Shown in pieces: positions 23,443-33,800 of a stretch of DNA of 43,828 bases. How positions within the stretch are numbered: position 1 is the stretch's first letter; every line of letters starts with the position of its first letter. Source of the DNA: a virus; the IMG/VR virus record IMGVR_UViG_3300032236_000773, positions 1 through 43,828 of that record. One strand, written 5' to 3'. A model generated the notes under the pieces. That model saw only the letters and a program-made list of their open reading frames with translations. It was not told the DNA's origin and did no database searches. Both the position numbers and the translations under genes were made by a program.

Positions 23443-26400
23443 TTAAGAACCGATTTTATTTTCTAATTCTTTTATTCTTTTTTCTTGTTCTTTTACTACT
23501 TCAATTAATAATCCAATCATTTTATCGTAATCTACTCCCATATACCCATCGTATCTTTGTGAAATCAATTCAGGGAATACTTTTTGTACATCTTGTGCAA
23601 TTACACCATAATCATGTTGTCCTTTTTTAATGGATGCTTTATCGTTCCAATCAAATTCAACACCTCTTAATTGTTGTACTTTTTCGATTGGATTAGATAT
23701 TAATTGAATGTTATCTTTTAATCTTTCATCGGAAGATGCATATGCTACTACATCACCAGTCACCGTTAATGAACCACTTATAATTTGATTTTGTGTAAAT
23801 GTATTTGCTACCGCTAATTTAGCATAAGTTATAGCTGCACTTGCACTATATCCAGTTGCAATTGCAGTTGATGCACTAATTGATGATGATAATGAACTAC
23901 TATAAGAACTTGCACTTGCAAAAGCTCCAGCTGCTGATGCTGATGTTGTTGTTAAACTACTACTAACTGTATTAATAGTTGTATAAAAACTACTACTATA
24001 TGTTGATGCACTTGCAAATGCTCCATTTGCACTTGCAGATACAGTTGTTAAACTACTACTAACTGTATTAATAGTTGTATAAAAACTTGAACTATAAGAA
24101 CTTGCACTTTGAAATGCTCCCCATGTTGATGCTGAAGCTTGTGTTATTAATGTATCTTGTCCAGCATCTCTTGTATAAATTGATGCAGAATATGAACTTG
24201 CACTTTGAAATGCTCCCCATGCACTTGCTGAAATAATTGTTATATTATTACTTTGAGTTGCATCTGTTTGATATATAGATGAACTTAAAGTTGTTACATT
24301 TGTTGTTCCTATTCTATTATTTAATGAAGCACTAAATGCGAATAAACTACCGCTTAATTCACTAAATGAAGTTGAACCTGTTTGATATAAAGAACCGGTT
24401 ATAGTTAATATATCATTTTGTGCATCACCAATATTAGTTGAACCACTACTATAAATTACAGAAGAACTTTCTATAATTGTGTGTAATTCATATGTATAAA
24501 TTGTTCCACTAACATATAAATTACCACTTGCTGTAATATCGTTTGCTATTACTTTTCCTACATTTATTGAACTACCACTAAATCCACTTGATGCTGTTAT
24601 TGAACCAGTCATTAATAAACCAGTTGCTTGTGATGAATTACCCGCGGTTTCAGTAATACCTGTAAATGTAATTGTATCAATAACATGAATACTTTTTGAA
24701 GTATCACCTTTAATTAAAATATTACCTAATGTACCTTGTGTTGTATATTGTAATACCGGTAAAGTTGCACCCACCAAAGTAGTTGCTACTAATGTATCAC
24801 AATAAACCGTACCACTTGCACTAACATAACTTGCAGTAATACTATTAAATTTAACCGATGAACCTGTTGCTAATCCACTTGCAATTGCACTAATTTGTGT
24901 TCCTACTTGTGTAAAATCTATACCAGTTTGTCCAGTTGTATCGTTAAATGTTAATGTACTTGCACTAATTCTACTATCAAATGATGCACTCAATCCGGTT
25001 GATGGAAAATATATTGATTGATATAAACTTTGACTAACAGAAGAACTATACGCTGTACTTGCGGATGCAAATGAATAACTTACTGAATTTACATTACCCC
25101 AAACATTATCATAAATACTTTGGCTAACTGATGAACTTAATTGTGAAATTGAAGAACTTATTGAACCACTTAATATTCCAATTGAAGTACTAATTGATCC
25201 ACTTAAAGAATTTGGTGATAAACCAAATACTGCAGTGTATAAACTTGCACTTAATATATTAACTTGATATTGTGAACCACTAGATAATGATGCACTTAAA
25301 CCAGTTGAAGGCCAATATAAAGTATCATATACACTCTTAGAATATGCAGATGCACTTTGGAATGCTCCCCATGCCGATGCTGATACAATTGATGCTGATA
25401 TACTTTGTGTTAAATCAGTTTGATATATTGATGAACTTAATGTTGTAATATCTTGAATATGTGCTAATTCTTGTTCAGAACCACTTTTACCTGCTTTCCA
25501 TACATCGTTAGTTACATCCCAAAATAATGAACCAGTTATTGTTAAACCACCTGCATTATTAACTTTATCAATTACATAAATACCACCATTAACACCACCA
25601 CCTGCATCTACTTCTATAAATGATGCGGATAAATTTACTGTCGTAGAGTTTACTGTCGTTGTTGTACCTCTTACAAATAAATCACCTTGAATTGTTACAT
25701 TAGAACCGGTTAATTCAATTGCCGATTTTAATGATGATGTGTAATTTTCTATTGATGTAATTCTACTATTAACTGAACTACTATCTGCAATATATTGAGA
25801 TGCACTAAATGTTTGCAATAATCCTACGGATGTTGAAACACTTGCACTAAATGCTTTTAATACACTTGCTGTACTTTCTAATAATGTTACTCTAGTACTA
25901 AAAGAACTACTATCATTTTTATACAAAGATGAACTAAATGTTAATAGAGAACTACTTATTGTATTTAATGATTGTGATGTTGCAATATAAGAACCACTTA
26001 CATTAAATAAAGATGAACTTACACTATTTAAAGATTGTGAAGTTGCGTTATATGATGAAGTTATAGATGCAGTAAATGAATTAACACTACCACTATGTTG
26101 TTCTAATGCATCTAATCTTAATTCATGTGATGCAGATGTGTTGTTTAAATTACCAATAGAATGTGAAACCGATGAACTAAATGGAGTTATATCTACACCG
26201 TTTACAGAACCACTTAGTGAACCTGTAATTGCACTAATATATGCGGTTTTCCAATAAGTATTAACATCACCTAAATCAAATGAATCATTAGAATCTGGAA
26301 TTAAAGAAGATGACAAAGATGCAACTACCGTTACTGTATCAATTGTACTATCACCAAATGTTAAGTTTCCTACAATATTAGTATTTCCACTTACAAATAA

Positions 26401-26577
26401 ATTTCCAGTAATACCAAAACTTCCAGTATTTAAATCGTTTAATTTTGCTAATGTAATAATAGTATTATTATTTGTACCTAATTGTAACGATTGCGTAGTT
26501 TGGTTATAGTATAATTCACCATTTGATAGTGAACTAGTATCTACCCCTCTTGCTATTTGAAATAATGCTCTTGCCAT
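23443..26577 (-). CDS. Large tail fibre with C-terminal S74 self-cleaving chaperone domain (paralogue)
   Basis: This 1044-aa fibre is a paralogue of the 1245-aa protein. N-terminal attachment motif: IARGVDTSSLSNGELYYNQ (8-26). A shared platform follows (NIVGNLTFGDSTIDTVT, then DSFDLGDVNTYWKTAYI), then the Ser-rich shaft with SGSY/SQSL repeats. Residues 949-1044 are the S74 domain: S949-D-E-R-L-K954 (Ser/Lys pair), GVIAQDVQKVFPELI, VDYDKMIGLLIEVVKEQE and a coiled-coil terminus. Cleavage next to S949 would release the chaperone after trimerisation. Two long fibres with the same base but different shafts suggest two receptor specificities or a long/short fibre pair. It is preceded by motif GATATTTATA 20 bases before the ATG, and no SD. 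Confidence 0.9.
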   Translation of the reverse strand: MARALFQIARGVDTSSLSNGELYYNQTTQSLQLGTNNNTIITLAKLNDLNTGSFGITGNLFVSGNTNIVGNLTFGDSTIDTVTVVASLSSSLIPDSNDSFDLGDVNTYWKTAYISAITGSLSGSVNGVDITPFSSSVSHSIGNLNNTSASHELRLDALEQHSGSVNSFTASITSSYNATSQSLNSVSSSLFNVSGSYIATSQSLNTISSSLLTFSSSLYKNDSSSFSTRVTLLESTASVLKAFSASVSTSVGLLQTFSASQYIADSSSVNSRITSIENYTSSLKSAIELTGSNVTIQGDLFVRGTTTTVNSTTVNLSASFIEVDAGGGVNGGIYVIDKVNNAGGLTITGSLFWDVTNDVWKAGKSGSEQELAHIQDITTLSSSIYQTDLTQSISASIVSASAWGAFQSASAYSKSVYDTLYWPSTGLSASLSSGSQYQVNILSASLYTAVFGLSPNSLSGSISTSIGILSGSISSSISQLSSSVSQSIYDNVWGNVNSVSYSFASASTAYSSSVSQSLYQSIYFPSTGLSASFDSRISASTLTFNDTTGQTGIDFTQVGTQISAIASGLATGSSVKFNSITASYVSASGTVYCDTLVATTLVGATLPVLQYTTQGTLGNILIKGDTSKSIHVIDTITFTGITETAGNSSQATGLLMTGSITASSGFSGSSINVGKVIANDITASGNLYVSGTIYTYELHTIIESSSVIYSSGSTNIGDAQNDILTITGSLYQTGSTSFSELSGSLFAFSASLNNRIGTTNVTTLSSSIYQTDATQSNNITIISASAWGAFQSASSYSASIYTRDAGQDTLITQASASTWGAFQSASSYSSSFYTTINTVSSSLTTVSASANGAFASASTYSSSFYTTINTVSSSLTTTSASAAGAFASASSYSSSLSSSISASTAIATGYSASAAITYAKLAVANTFTQNQIISGSLTVTGDVVAYASSDERLKDNIQLISNPIEKVQQLRGVEFDWNDKASIKKGQHDYGVIAQDVQKVFPELISQRYDGYMGVDYDKMIGLLIEVVKEQEKRIKELENKIGS
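25211..25256. repeat. 46-bp identity with the 1245-aa fibre gene
   Basis: Identical to 21708-21753; see that entry. Confidence 0.85.
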
Positions 26578-26597
26578 TTAATTCTTTTATTCTTTTT

Positions 26598-26607
26598 TAT
26601 AAATATC
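26598..26607 (-). promoter_or_regulatory. Putative promoter motif GATATTTATA before the 1044-aa fibre gene
   Basis: The coding strand reads GATATTTATA, 20 bases before the ATG, just past the 249-aa gene's stop (26609), so it begins in the short gap between the two fibre genes. Confidence 0.5.
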
Positions 26608-26608
26608 A

Positions 26609-27358
26609 TTAATTATTAAAATCCAAATCTACAATACCAACCGATGCACATGCTACATATAAATCAGCAAATGAACGTGGTGGAATGTTATTACCATCTA
26701 CTTCATTTAATTGTGCTGTTGATAAATCTACTACTATATTTGTTAATCCACTACCATCACCCACAAATGCTGATGCTGTTACTGGTCCATTTACTTGAAC
26801 TGAACCTGTAAAACTATGTATATCATCTGCTGTATCACCAAAATTAGTTGAACCACTTTGATAAATAGTAGATGATGAAATAATATTAATGTTAAATTGT
26901 CTTGCATTAATTTCACCAAATACAGTCAAATTTTCTGTTACATATTGAGAACCACTAATCACCGTATAACCATGATTAACAGTCAATGTATCATTTACTT
27001 GTAATGATTGAAATGAACCACTACCATTTACTCTTAAAGATGAACCTGTTATACTACCTATAACATCTAAATCACCATTACCTACTATATCACCTTTAAT
27101 ATAAGAACTACCACTTACATTTAAATCGTTTGTTATTACGATTTCTCCAAATGAACCTGTTTGTGAAATTGAGATTGAACCCGTTGTGATAGAATTCGTT
27201 GTTACTATTGTTTCTATTGACTCAACTGAACCTGATTTATTAAAATACAACTTACCATCGTAAGTATTAATTGCCAATTCTCCTAAATGAAGTGAACCCG
27301 TATCAGGAACTTTACCAGGAAGCGATGAACGCTTTAGTATAATATTTTGTTGAGCCAT
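26609..27358 (-). CDS. Short fibre / adhesin subunit with shared N-terminal attachment motif
   Basis: This 249-aa protein starts IILKRSSLPGKVPDTGSLHL, then GELAINTYDGKLYFNKSGS (residues 5-43). This is the clearest form of the N-terminal module found in all five fibre-like proteins here and in many phage receptor-binding proteins (Mtd-type N-terminal domain), where it anchors the protein to the baseplate or fibre network. It then has SGSFQSLQV and GSSYIKGDIVGNGDLDVIGS beta-layer repeats and ends ADLYVACASVGIVDLDFNN. It is much shorter than its neighbours, with no shaft and no S74 domain. It may be a connector or a short-fibre variant. It sits right after the 27399-27414 palindrome. Confidence 0.75.
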   Translation of the reverse strand: MAQQNIILKRSSLPGKVPDTGSLHLGELAINTYDGKLYFNKSGSVESIETIVTTNSITTGSISISQTGSFGEIVITNDLNVSGSSYIKGDIVGNGDLDVIGSITGSSLRVNGSGSFQSLQVNDTLTVNHGYTVISGSQYVTENLTVFGEINARQFNINIISSSTIYQSGSTNFGDTADDIHSFTGSVQVNGPVTASAFVGDGSGLTNIVVDLSTAQLNEVDGNNIPPRSFADLYVACASVGIVDLDFNN

Positions 27359-27398
27359 ATGTATGGAAACGTTTTAGTGTTATATAACAACGAAAAAA

Positions 27399-27414
27399 GG
27401 TACTATATAGTACC
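27399..27414 (-). terminator. Palindrome/terminator after the pirin-like gene
   Basis: The 16-bp perfect palindrome GGTACTATATAGTACC is followed on the minus strand by TTTTTT. It lies about 33 bases past the pirin stop and reads as a terminator. However, a copy of the TATATTTATA motif lies immediately upstream (27417-27426), so it could also be an operator or a 5' hairpin of the next message. Confidence 0.6.
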
Positions 27415-27416
27415 CT

Positions 27417-27426
27417 TATAAATATA
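27417..27426 (-). promoter_or_regulatory. Putative promoter motif TATATTTATA beside the palindrome
   Basis: The coding strand reads TATATTTATA, 58 bases before the 249-aa gene, an unusually long distance, and two bases before the palindrome. The region is A/T-rich enough for a chance match. Confidence 0.35.
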
Positions 27427-27446
27427 TAAAAATATATAAAAACGAA

Positions 27447-28118
27447 TTACACTAAATCAAATAAAATAATTTCCGTTTCGTTAGGATTTTGGATATTGAT
27501 TTCCGTTTCATTTGTAAATGCTAAACCATCACCTTCTATTAAATCTATTCCGTTTAAAGTTGAATTGCCTGAAACTACATACAGATAATATCTACGATTA
27601 GAATTTAATTGGAATGTAAAATCATTTGTAAATATTCCTGCTAATAATCTTGCATTCTGTTTTATTGGTAACTTTTCAGTTATATCACAAAACCTATTTA
27701 ACTTATCCTCTTTACTAAATTGATGCCAATCATGTGAAGGTTCAGTATTTAAAACATTAGGTCTTATCCATAATTGTAAATAACGATTTGGTTGGTCAGA
27801 TGCATTTCCTTCGGTGTGTTTAATACCTCTACCTGCACTCATTCTTTGTACCCCTCCGGCTGGTATATCGATACTCTTACCAAAACTATCGGTGTGTCTA
27901 CATTTTCCTTCAACTACATATCCAAATATTTCCATATTCCTATGTAAATGTTCCGGAACGTGGCCACCCGGTTGCGTTCTATCATCATTTATTGTTTCTA
28001 AATCACCAAAATTTGTATAGGTCTTATCCATATACGGAGGGAAATAGAATGTACGAAAAGAGGTAATCCAATTTGCGGTCGGATTACCTCTTGTATTTGC
28101 TTTTCTATGAAAAATCAT
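27447..28118 (-). CDS. Pirin-like bicupin (possible quercetin-dioxygenase-type enzyme)
   Basis: This 223-aa protein has the N-terminal pirin signature: GHVPEHLHRNMEIFGYVVEG (52-71), HTDSFG (75-80), IPAGGVQRMSAGRGIKHTE (85-103). The four expected metal ligands are present as H57, H59, H101 and E103, spaced as in the bacterial quercetinase YhhW. The C-terminal cupin half is short (NGIDLIEGDGLAF, 189-201). Family members bind Fe or another metal; some open flavonoid rings and others act as redox-sensing regulators. The presence of this gene in the middle of a fibre cluster of a phage is unusual. The flanking genes are virion-type, and the terminator directly follows. A metabolic or stress role in the host, or a structural use of the cupin fold, are all possible. 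Confidence 0.88.
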   Translation of the reverse strand: MIFHRKANTRGNPTANWITSFRTFYFPPYMDKTYTNFGDLETINDDRTQPGGHVPEHLHRNMEIFGYVVEGKCRHTDSFGKSIDIPAGGVQRMSAGRGIKHTEGNASDQPNRYLQLWIRPNVLNTEPSHDWHQFSKEDKLNRFCDITEKLPIKQNARLLAGIFTNDFTFQLNSNRRYYLYVVSGNSTLNGIDLIEGDGLAFTNETEINIQNPNETEIILFDLV

Positions 28119-28132
28119 AAAACTATTTTATC

Positions 28133-30103
28133 TTAACACCAACCACCTTTTGCATCAATTGGATATAATAAACTAAATTTGGCAGGGAAGTTAAATGTAC
28201 CCGTTAATGATGTACCGACATTTCCGTTATCATCATTATTTAAGAAAGTAGGGTCAGTAGGGTCAATTGATTGTACTAAAAATTGATGTGAAGTGAAATC
28301 ATAACCAACTTTAGCTAAACCACTACGGATTGAACTACCAGGTGCCCATATTACATTACATATATAACCGTTTGAATATGTTATACCTGCTTCAGTATAC
28401 ACCGTATCAATACCAGTATAGTTGTTTAATTGTCCGTTCACACCATTATAAATCCAATTTGTTGCAGTTGATACTGTAAATCCAGTTGTACCATTTGCTG
28501 AACCATATTGAGATGGACCCGTACTACCTAAACCATTTAAGTCTGCTGAATTAATTGTGAATGTTGCAGGAGTGTTTTCGTAAAATACAATTGAAGGATT
28601 TACATCATTAAATGTACATATTCTATCCACTACACATAACCAACCATTACCATTTTGATAAGGAGAAGGTGCACCACCACTAAACCAAACTGCATCATTT
28701 CTTAACGTACAAAGTGTTCCGTTATCATCATAGAATTTCCAACCAGCTTGTGGAGGATTTGAAAAACCTGAACCATCTGCTGGGAAACCTACTGAAAGAA
28801 ATGTATGTCCATTACCATCATCATTATAACTTGTCCATGCTATACCACCTTGAGGTAAATATACATGTGCTGTTGGTGATGCAGCTGCTTGAACTTGTAT
28901 TCTAACCGGACCATCTGTAAATGCCGTATTACTTGTTGATATTAATGTCATATTATTTGGAGAACCAGCAAAATATCTATCCCAAACATATGAATAAAAT
29001 CCACCACCACCATTATTAAATGTAAAGGTGTTTGATTGATATGCTAATGATATATGATTACTACCTTGTGTAAATGTTATAGTTCCACTATTACCAACTA
29101 AAGCTGATAATAATGTTGTTTGATCCGTACCGGTACTATCTTGTATATTAATATAAATAGTTCCACCATGTGTAGGATCGAATAATAAATTAGGGTCAGA
29201 TAAACCTTCACTTACACTATGGTCTGGCCATGTTAAATCACCCGGATTATATGCTGGTTGGTATCCTGCTCCACCTGTTATTAAATTCCAATATCCAACT
29301 CCACCACCACTATTAGGTACGATTGAAAATCCACCAGTGATAGTTATTGTTGGTAAACTTGGTGCCGGAGTTCCACCATTGTTGTTTGATGTAAATACTC
29401 CACTTGTTGTAAATGGTTGAGTTAAATTAACATCTTGCCAACTTACTACAATAATATTTGCATCATCAAAAGGATTATCAAAAGTTACATTTACATAATC
29501 TTCTACTCCAGTTCCTGCTGGATATACCGAAAACCATATTTCTGCACTTTGTCCAACACCACTTCTATAATCTATATATGATGCTCTTTTATACCAAGGA
29601 TATAACCCACCAGTAACACTTGTAACATTAAGAGGAGTACTATTATCTGTTTCCGAACTAATGTATGCTACAACTACTGTGCCGTTTGCATTGAATGTAC
29701 CAAACCCTACATTAATTGAATTGCCATTTGATGCTTGTTCACCAAAAGATGAAGGATAATTTGAATCTACCGATGGTGAAACACCACCTGCACCTACTAA
29801 TGCATCTGCTATTACGGTCAATCCTACACCACGACCACCAAGTCCAAGAATATCTAATAATTGGTCACCATTTACTGTCAAACCACTTTGAGGAGTTGAA
29901 AATTGTTTATATGATACTGCATCTAATTCATATAAGTGTGCACCGGTATTTGTAATATCAATAGCTTGATTCCAACCAGTTGCAAATCCAACACCACTAT
30001 TATTATAAAATGGTATAGATGCAAAAGCAACAGCTGTTGTATTGCTTTCCGCTATATTCATTGTAACTTGCCAACTACCTGTTCCGTATGTACCTAAACT
30101 CAT
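28133..30103 (-). CDS. Putative adhesin / virion surface protein
   Basis: This 656-aa protein is Gly/Asn/Thr-rich and beta-like throughout, with almost no Lys or Arg. It starts GTYGTGSWQVTMNIAES, has a Gly-rich stretch near 88-110 (ILGLGGRGVGLTVIADALVG), SETDNSTP/ISSE segments, and a series of sandwich-like strands (GGFYSYVWDRYF, NGNGWLCVVDRICTF). It ends AKGGWC. I recognise no family. The composition and its place between two proteins with fibre attachment motifs argue for a surface-exposed virion protein that might bind host polysaccharide. It lacks the shared N-terminal motif, so it may be attached through one of its neighbours. No SD and no motif within the 19-base gap. Confidence 0.65.
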   Translation of the reverse strand: MSLGTYGTGSWQVTMNIAESNTTAVAFASIPFYNNSGVGFATGWNQAIDITNTGAHLYELDAVSYKQFSTPQSGLTVNGDQLLDILGLGGRGVGLTVIADALVGAGGVSPSVDSNYPSSFGEQASNGNSINVGFGTFNANGTVVVAYISSETDNSTPLNVTSVTGGLYPWYKRASYIDYRSGVGQSAEIWFSVYPAGTGVEDYVNVTFDNPFDDANIIVVSWQDVNLTQPFTTSGVFTSNNNGGTPAPSLPTITITGGFSIVPNSGGGVGYWNLITGGAGYQPAYNPGDLTWPDHSVSEGLSDPNLLFDPTHGGTIYINIQDSTGTDQTTLLSALVGNSGTITFTQGSNHISLAYQSNTFTFNNGGGGFYSYVWDRYFAGSPNNMTLISTSNTAFTDGPVRIQVQAAASPTAHVYLPQGGIAWTSYNDDGNGHTFLSVGFPADGSGFSNPPQAGWKFYDDNGTLCTLRNDAVWFSGGAPSPYQNGNGWLCVVDRICTFNDVNPSIVFYENTPATFTINSADLNGLGSTGPSQYGSANGTTGFTVSTATNWIYNGVNGQLNNYTGIDTVYTEAGITYSNGYICNVIWAPGSSIRSGLAKVGYDFTSHQFLVQSIDPTDPTFLNNDDNGNVGTSLTGTFNFPAKFSLLYPIDAKGGWC

Positions 30104-30122
30104 AATCTTTTATTTTTTATTT

Positions 30123-30770
30123 TTAAAATTCACCGCCATCTGAACCATATTCAACTGCGGTTAATCTACTTGCCACACTACCACTAAATGCTAATACATC
30201 ACCAATACCATATAAAGAACCACTAAATCCTAAATTTTTTGTTATTTTAGCAAATTCAGTTCCTTGATATTTTATTGAAATTTCATCCGAATAAGGTGCA
30301 ATCATATAGTTTGAACCACTATCCTCTATAAATCCAATGATACCTACATTTGCAGGTTCATTAAAATCAAATTGATTAGCCGGAGAAACTACTACATTTG
30401 TTAATTGGCTACCATCACCTTTAAATGAACCGGTAAAAATTGATGCAGTTACACTACCTAATATATCTAAATCACCATTACCTACGATATCATGTTGAAT
30501 ATAAATACTACCACTTATATTAACATCATTTGCTACACTAACTTCGCCAAATGAACCAGTACCTAATATGTTAATATTACCTACCGTATTTGAGTTTGTA
30601 GAAACTAATTGTTCAATACTTTCACTAGACCCACTCTTGTATATAAACGCTGTGCCATCATATGTATTCAGTGCAATTTCACCAACTTTCATTGTTGATG
30701 TAGTAGGCATTGATCCGGATATGTTGGACCTTCTTTGTAGTATTATTGTTTTATCTGTATTCTGAGCCAT
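30123..30770 (-). CDS. Short fibre / adhesin subunit with shared N-terminal attachment motif
   Basis: This 215-aa protein starts KTIILQRRSNISGSMPTTS, then MKVGEIALNTYDGTAFIYKSG (residues 7-46), the same module as the 249-aa protein. It has matching layers (ISGSIYIQHDIVGNGDLDIL) and ends with SVASRLTAVEYGSDGGEF, a C-terminus echoed by the 1191-aa fibre (DGGSF). No shaft or S74 domain. It precedes the 656-aa adhesin by 19 bases, so a connector for that protein is plausible. Its leader is a run of AACAACAACAACAA with no SD. Confidence 0.75.
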   Translation of the reverse strand: MAQNTDKTIILQRRSNISGSMPTTSTMKVGEIALNTYDGTAFIYKSGSSESIEQLVSTNSNTVGNINILGTGSFGEVSVANDVNISGSIYIQHDIVGNGDLDILGSVTASIFTGSFKGDGSQLTNVVVSPANQFDFNEPANVGIIGFIEDSGSNYMIAPYSDEISIKYQGTEFAKITKNLGFSGSLYGIGDVLAFSGSVASRLTAVEYGSDGGEF

Positions 30771-30816
30771 TGTATTTGTTGTTGTTGTTTTATTTCATTT
30801 TAATTATTCTAAAAGT

Positions 30817-30840
30817 TCCTCCCCATATTTCAGAGGAGGA
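30817..30840 (-). terminator. Terminator after the 1191-aa fibre gene
   Basis: A 6-bp G/C-rich stem (TCCTCC 30817-30822 with GGAGGA 30835-30840) with a 12-nt loop is followed on the minus strand by ACTTTTAG. It lies 14 bases past the stop. The T tract is short, so it is a weaker candidate than the others. Confidence 0.55.
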
Positions 30841-30853
30841 GTTAATATTTTAA

Positions 30854-33800
30854 TTAGAATGAACCACCATCAATTGTATTGCTCATTACGAAATCAGTTC
30901 CGTCCCATTGTAATAAGTCACCAGCTACACTTGCAGTTGGTACTAAATCTAATGCTCCGTTTGTATTTCTAAATGCAATTCTTTTACTATTTCCTGCTGC
31001 ATTTCCTAAATTTACTGATGCGGTTACACTATTAAATGTTACATCATCAGTTGTACCTACACCTTGTATTGTACCAGTTCCTTCTAAAACTGTCAATCTA
31101 CCATCTTGTGTAGCTTGCGATGCAGAGAATGATGAACTTAATTGTGATGTTACAAAAGCACTTGCACTAAATGAAGTTGCTACTGAAGAACTAAAGTCAC
31201 CAGTTACACTTGCTACTGAAGCACTTAATTGTGAGATTGTATAATTACTTGCACTAAATGAAGTTGCTGCTGATTGAGATAAACTAGCTACTGATGTAGA
31301 TACATAGTTAATATCTGCTAACTGTACTTCACTTCCAATAGGGCCTGCAATCCACACATCATTTGTAGTATCCCAAAGTAATGAACCACTAACTTTTGAA
31401 GGGTTTGTTGGGTCAGCTACTTGAATACCACCATAAGCACCTTGTGTTCCGTTTAATGCTATAATATTATCACCAATAGCTACGGTTGTAGAATCTATTG
31501 TTGTTGTAGTACCTTGAACTTTTAAATTACCTAAGATTGTTGTTGTTGAAGCTGAACCACTACCAGTTACATTAATTGCGTTTTGTAATGAAGATGTATA
31601 TGATTCAATACTATCTAATCTAACATCTTGTGTATGTTGAGATGCAGAAAAATCTGTTACAATTGAATTACTTACTGCATTTACATTTGCTAAACTTGCA
31701 CTAAATGAAGTTGCTACTGAACTACTTAATGTTGTTTGAGATGCTAAACTTGCACTAAATGAAGTTGCTATTGAAGAACTTAATGAAGAACTTAATGATG
31801 CAATTGTTCCACTTACAGAAGAACTTAAACTTGCTACATTTGCTGCACTTGCACTATCAGTTGTTGCAATTGAAGCACTTAATGCTGTTACACTTGCTGC
31901 ACTTGCACTAAATGAAGTTGCTACTGAAGAACTAAAGTCTCCAGTTACACTTGCTACTGAAGCACTTAAACTTGTTACATTATATGCACTAGCACTAAAT
32001 TGAGATGCTATTGAAGCAGAGTCTGCTAAATCTGTCCAAGTTAAAGTACCACTACCATTATTTACTAATACTTGATTTGCATTACCACTTGTATTAGGTA
32101 TTGTATATGAACCTAAAACTACATTACCATTACTATCTACTGATACTGTGCTACCATCTACTTCTAAATGAACACCATTACTATCTACCCAAACATATGA
32201 ATAGTTGTCGTAGTTTAATTGTGCATAATCAGTTGAGTAAATATTAACATATCCACTATTATTACCATTAATGTTATTTACATATAAAGTACCATTAATT
32301 GTTTGATTATCTTGGAATGTATTTGAACCAGTTGTTGCGTAAGAACCTGTTAAAGCTTCTAAATTTGCAACTCTTTGTCCAATACCAGTTCCACCACCGC
32401 CAATTGATGCACTTAGATCATTTATTGTAAATAAACTTGAACTTAATCTACTATCTACCGATGTAGAGAATTCAGATACATTACCAATACCTGTAATAGA
32501 ACCACTAATTGTACCACTTGCATCAACATAAATACTTGCACCATTTGTTAAATTCAATGCTGAACTATTTCCTAAGTTCATATTTGAATCATTAACAGCT
32601 ACTGCGTTGTTGAAGTTTGTTGTACCATTTACATTAACATCATTACTAAATGTTTGTGTTTCAGTAAATGTATTACCACCTGCTAATTTAGCAAATGTGT
32701 TCCAAGCTGATGAAGATGCATTATTAAAATCAGTTGCTACTGAACTACTAAAGTCATTAGCTACCATTGCAGTTGATGCACTTAAAGCATTAATATCAAA
32801 TGAACTTGAATTAATTCTAGTATCAAATGATGAAGAATCACTATAATAAGATTGTGTGAATGCTAAATAAGAAGCTGAAATAGTTTCTAAATTTGCTACT
32901 CTTGTTCCTAACTCACCACCATTTCCTAAATTGTTATTAATTGCTGCTAATGAAGCACTAACTGAACTACTAAAATCAGTTACATTTCCAATACCATTAA
33001 TTGTAGATGAACTAATTTCACCATCTACAAATAAATTACCACCTGCAGTAATAGATACATCATTACCAACTACTGTGATGTTTGAATCACCAATATGATC
33101 ATCACCTACTGCTACTGGAACATAGGTTGTTGTTAAACCAGTTTCTTGTCCTAATGAACCTGTGTTTTGAGGTCCACTAATTAAACGAGCTGATGTATAT
33201 CCTGCACCATTTGGATTTTGATACAACCAAACAGAATTTTCAGAATCCCAGAATAATGAACCACTTAAACCTGCATTTGAACCAGAATCTACTACCGTAA
33301 TTCCACCAAATCTAACTCCTGGATTTGCAGTATTCAATATAACTGTGTTAGTACCAATTGATACTGCACTTGCTGTTACATTTACTAAAGATGAAGAACC
33401 ATAAATAGTTACATCACCAGTAATCCACATTGAACCACTTACTACTTGACTACCACTAAATGTATTTGAACCAGTTGTTGCATATGTAGTTTCAATTGTA
33501 TTTAATCTACTTGCTACACTACCACTATTTGTAAATGTGCTAGCACTTAGTGCACTTAATGAAGCTGCACTTGCTGAATCCGTTGTTGCAATTGAAGAAC
33601 TTAAATTAGAAATTGTAGTTGCTACTGCACCACTAAATTCATTTTGTGTTGCTTTACTAGCACTATCAGTTGTTGCAATTGAAGAACTTAAATTAGAAAT
33701 TGTAGTTGCTACCGAACTACTTAAATTATAATTATCAGATGCTGCTGTTGCTGCACTTGCACTAATTGTTGTTGCAACGGAAGCACTTAATGCCGTTCTT

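Noticed and set aside
20000-26500. CRISPR-like or satellite repeats in the fibre region
   Set aside because: The repeats are in-frame codon repeats for Ser/Ala-rich shafts, of unequal spacing, with no spacer structure.
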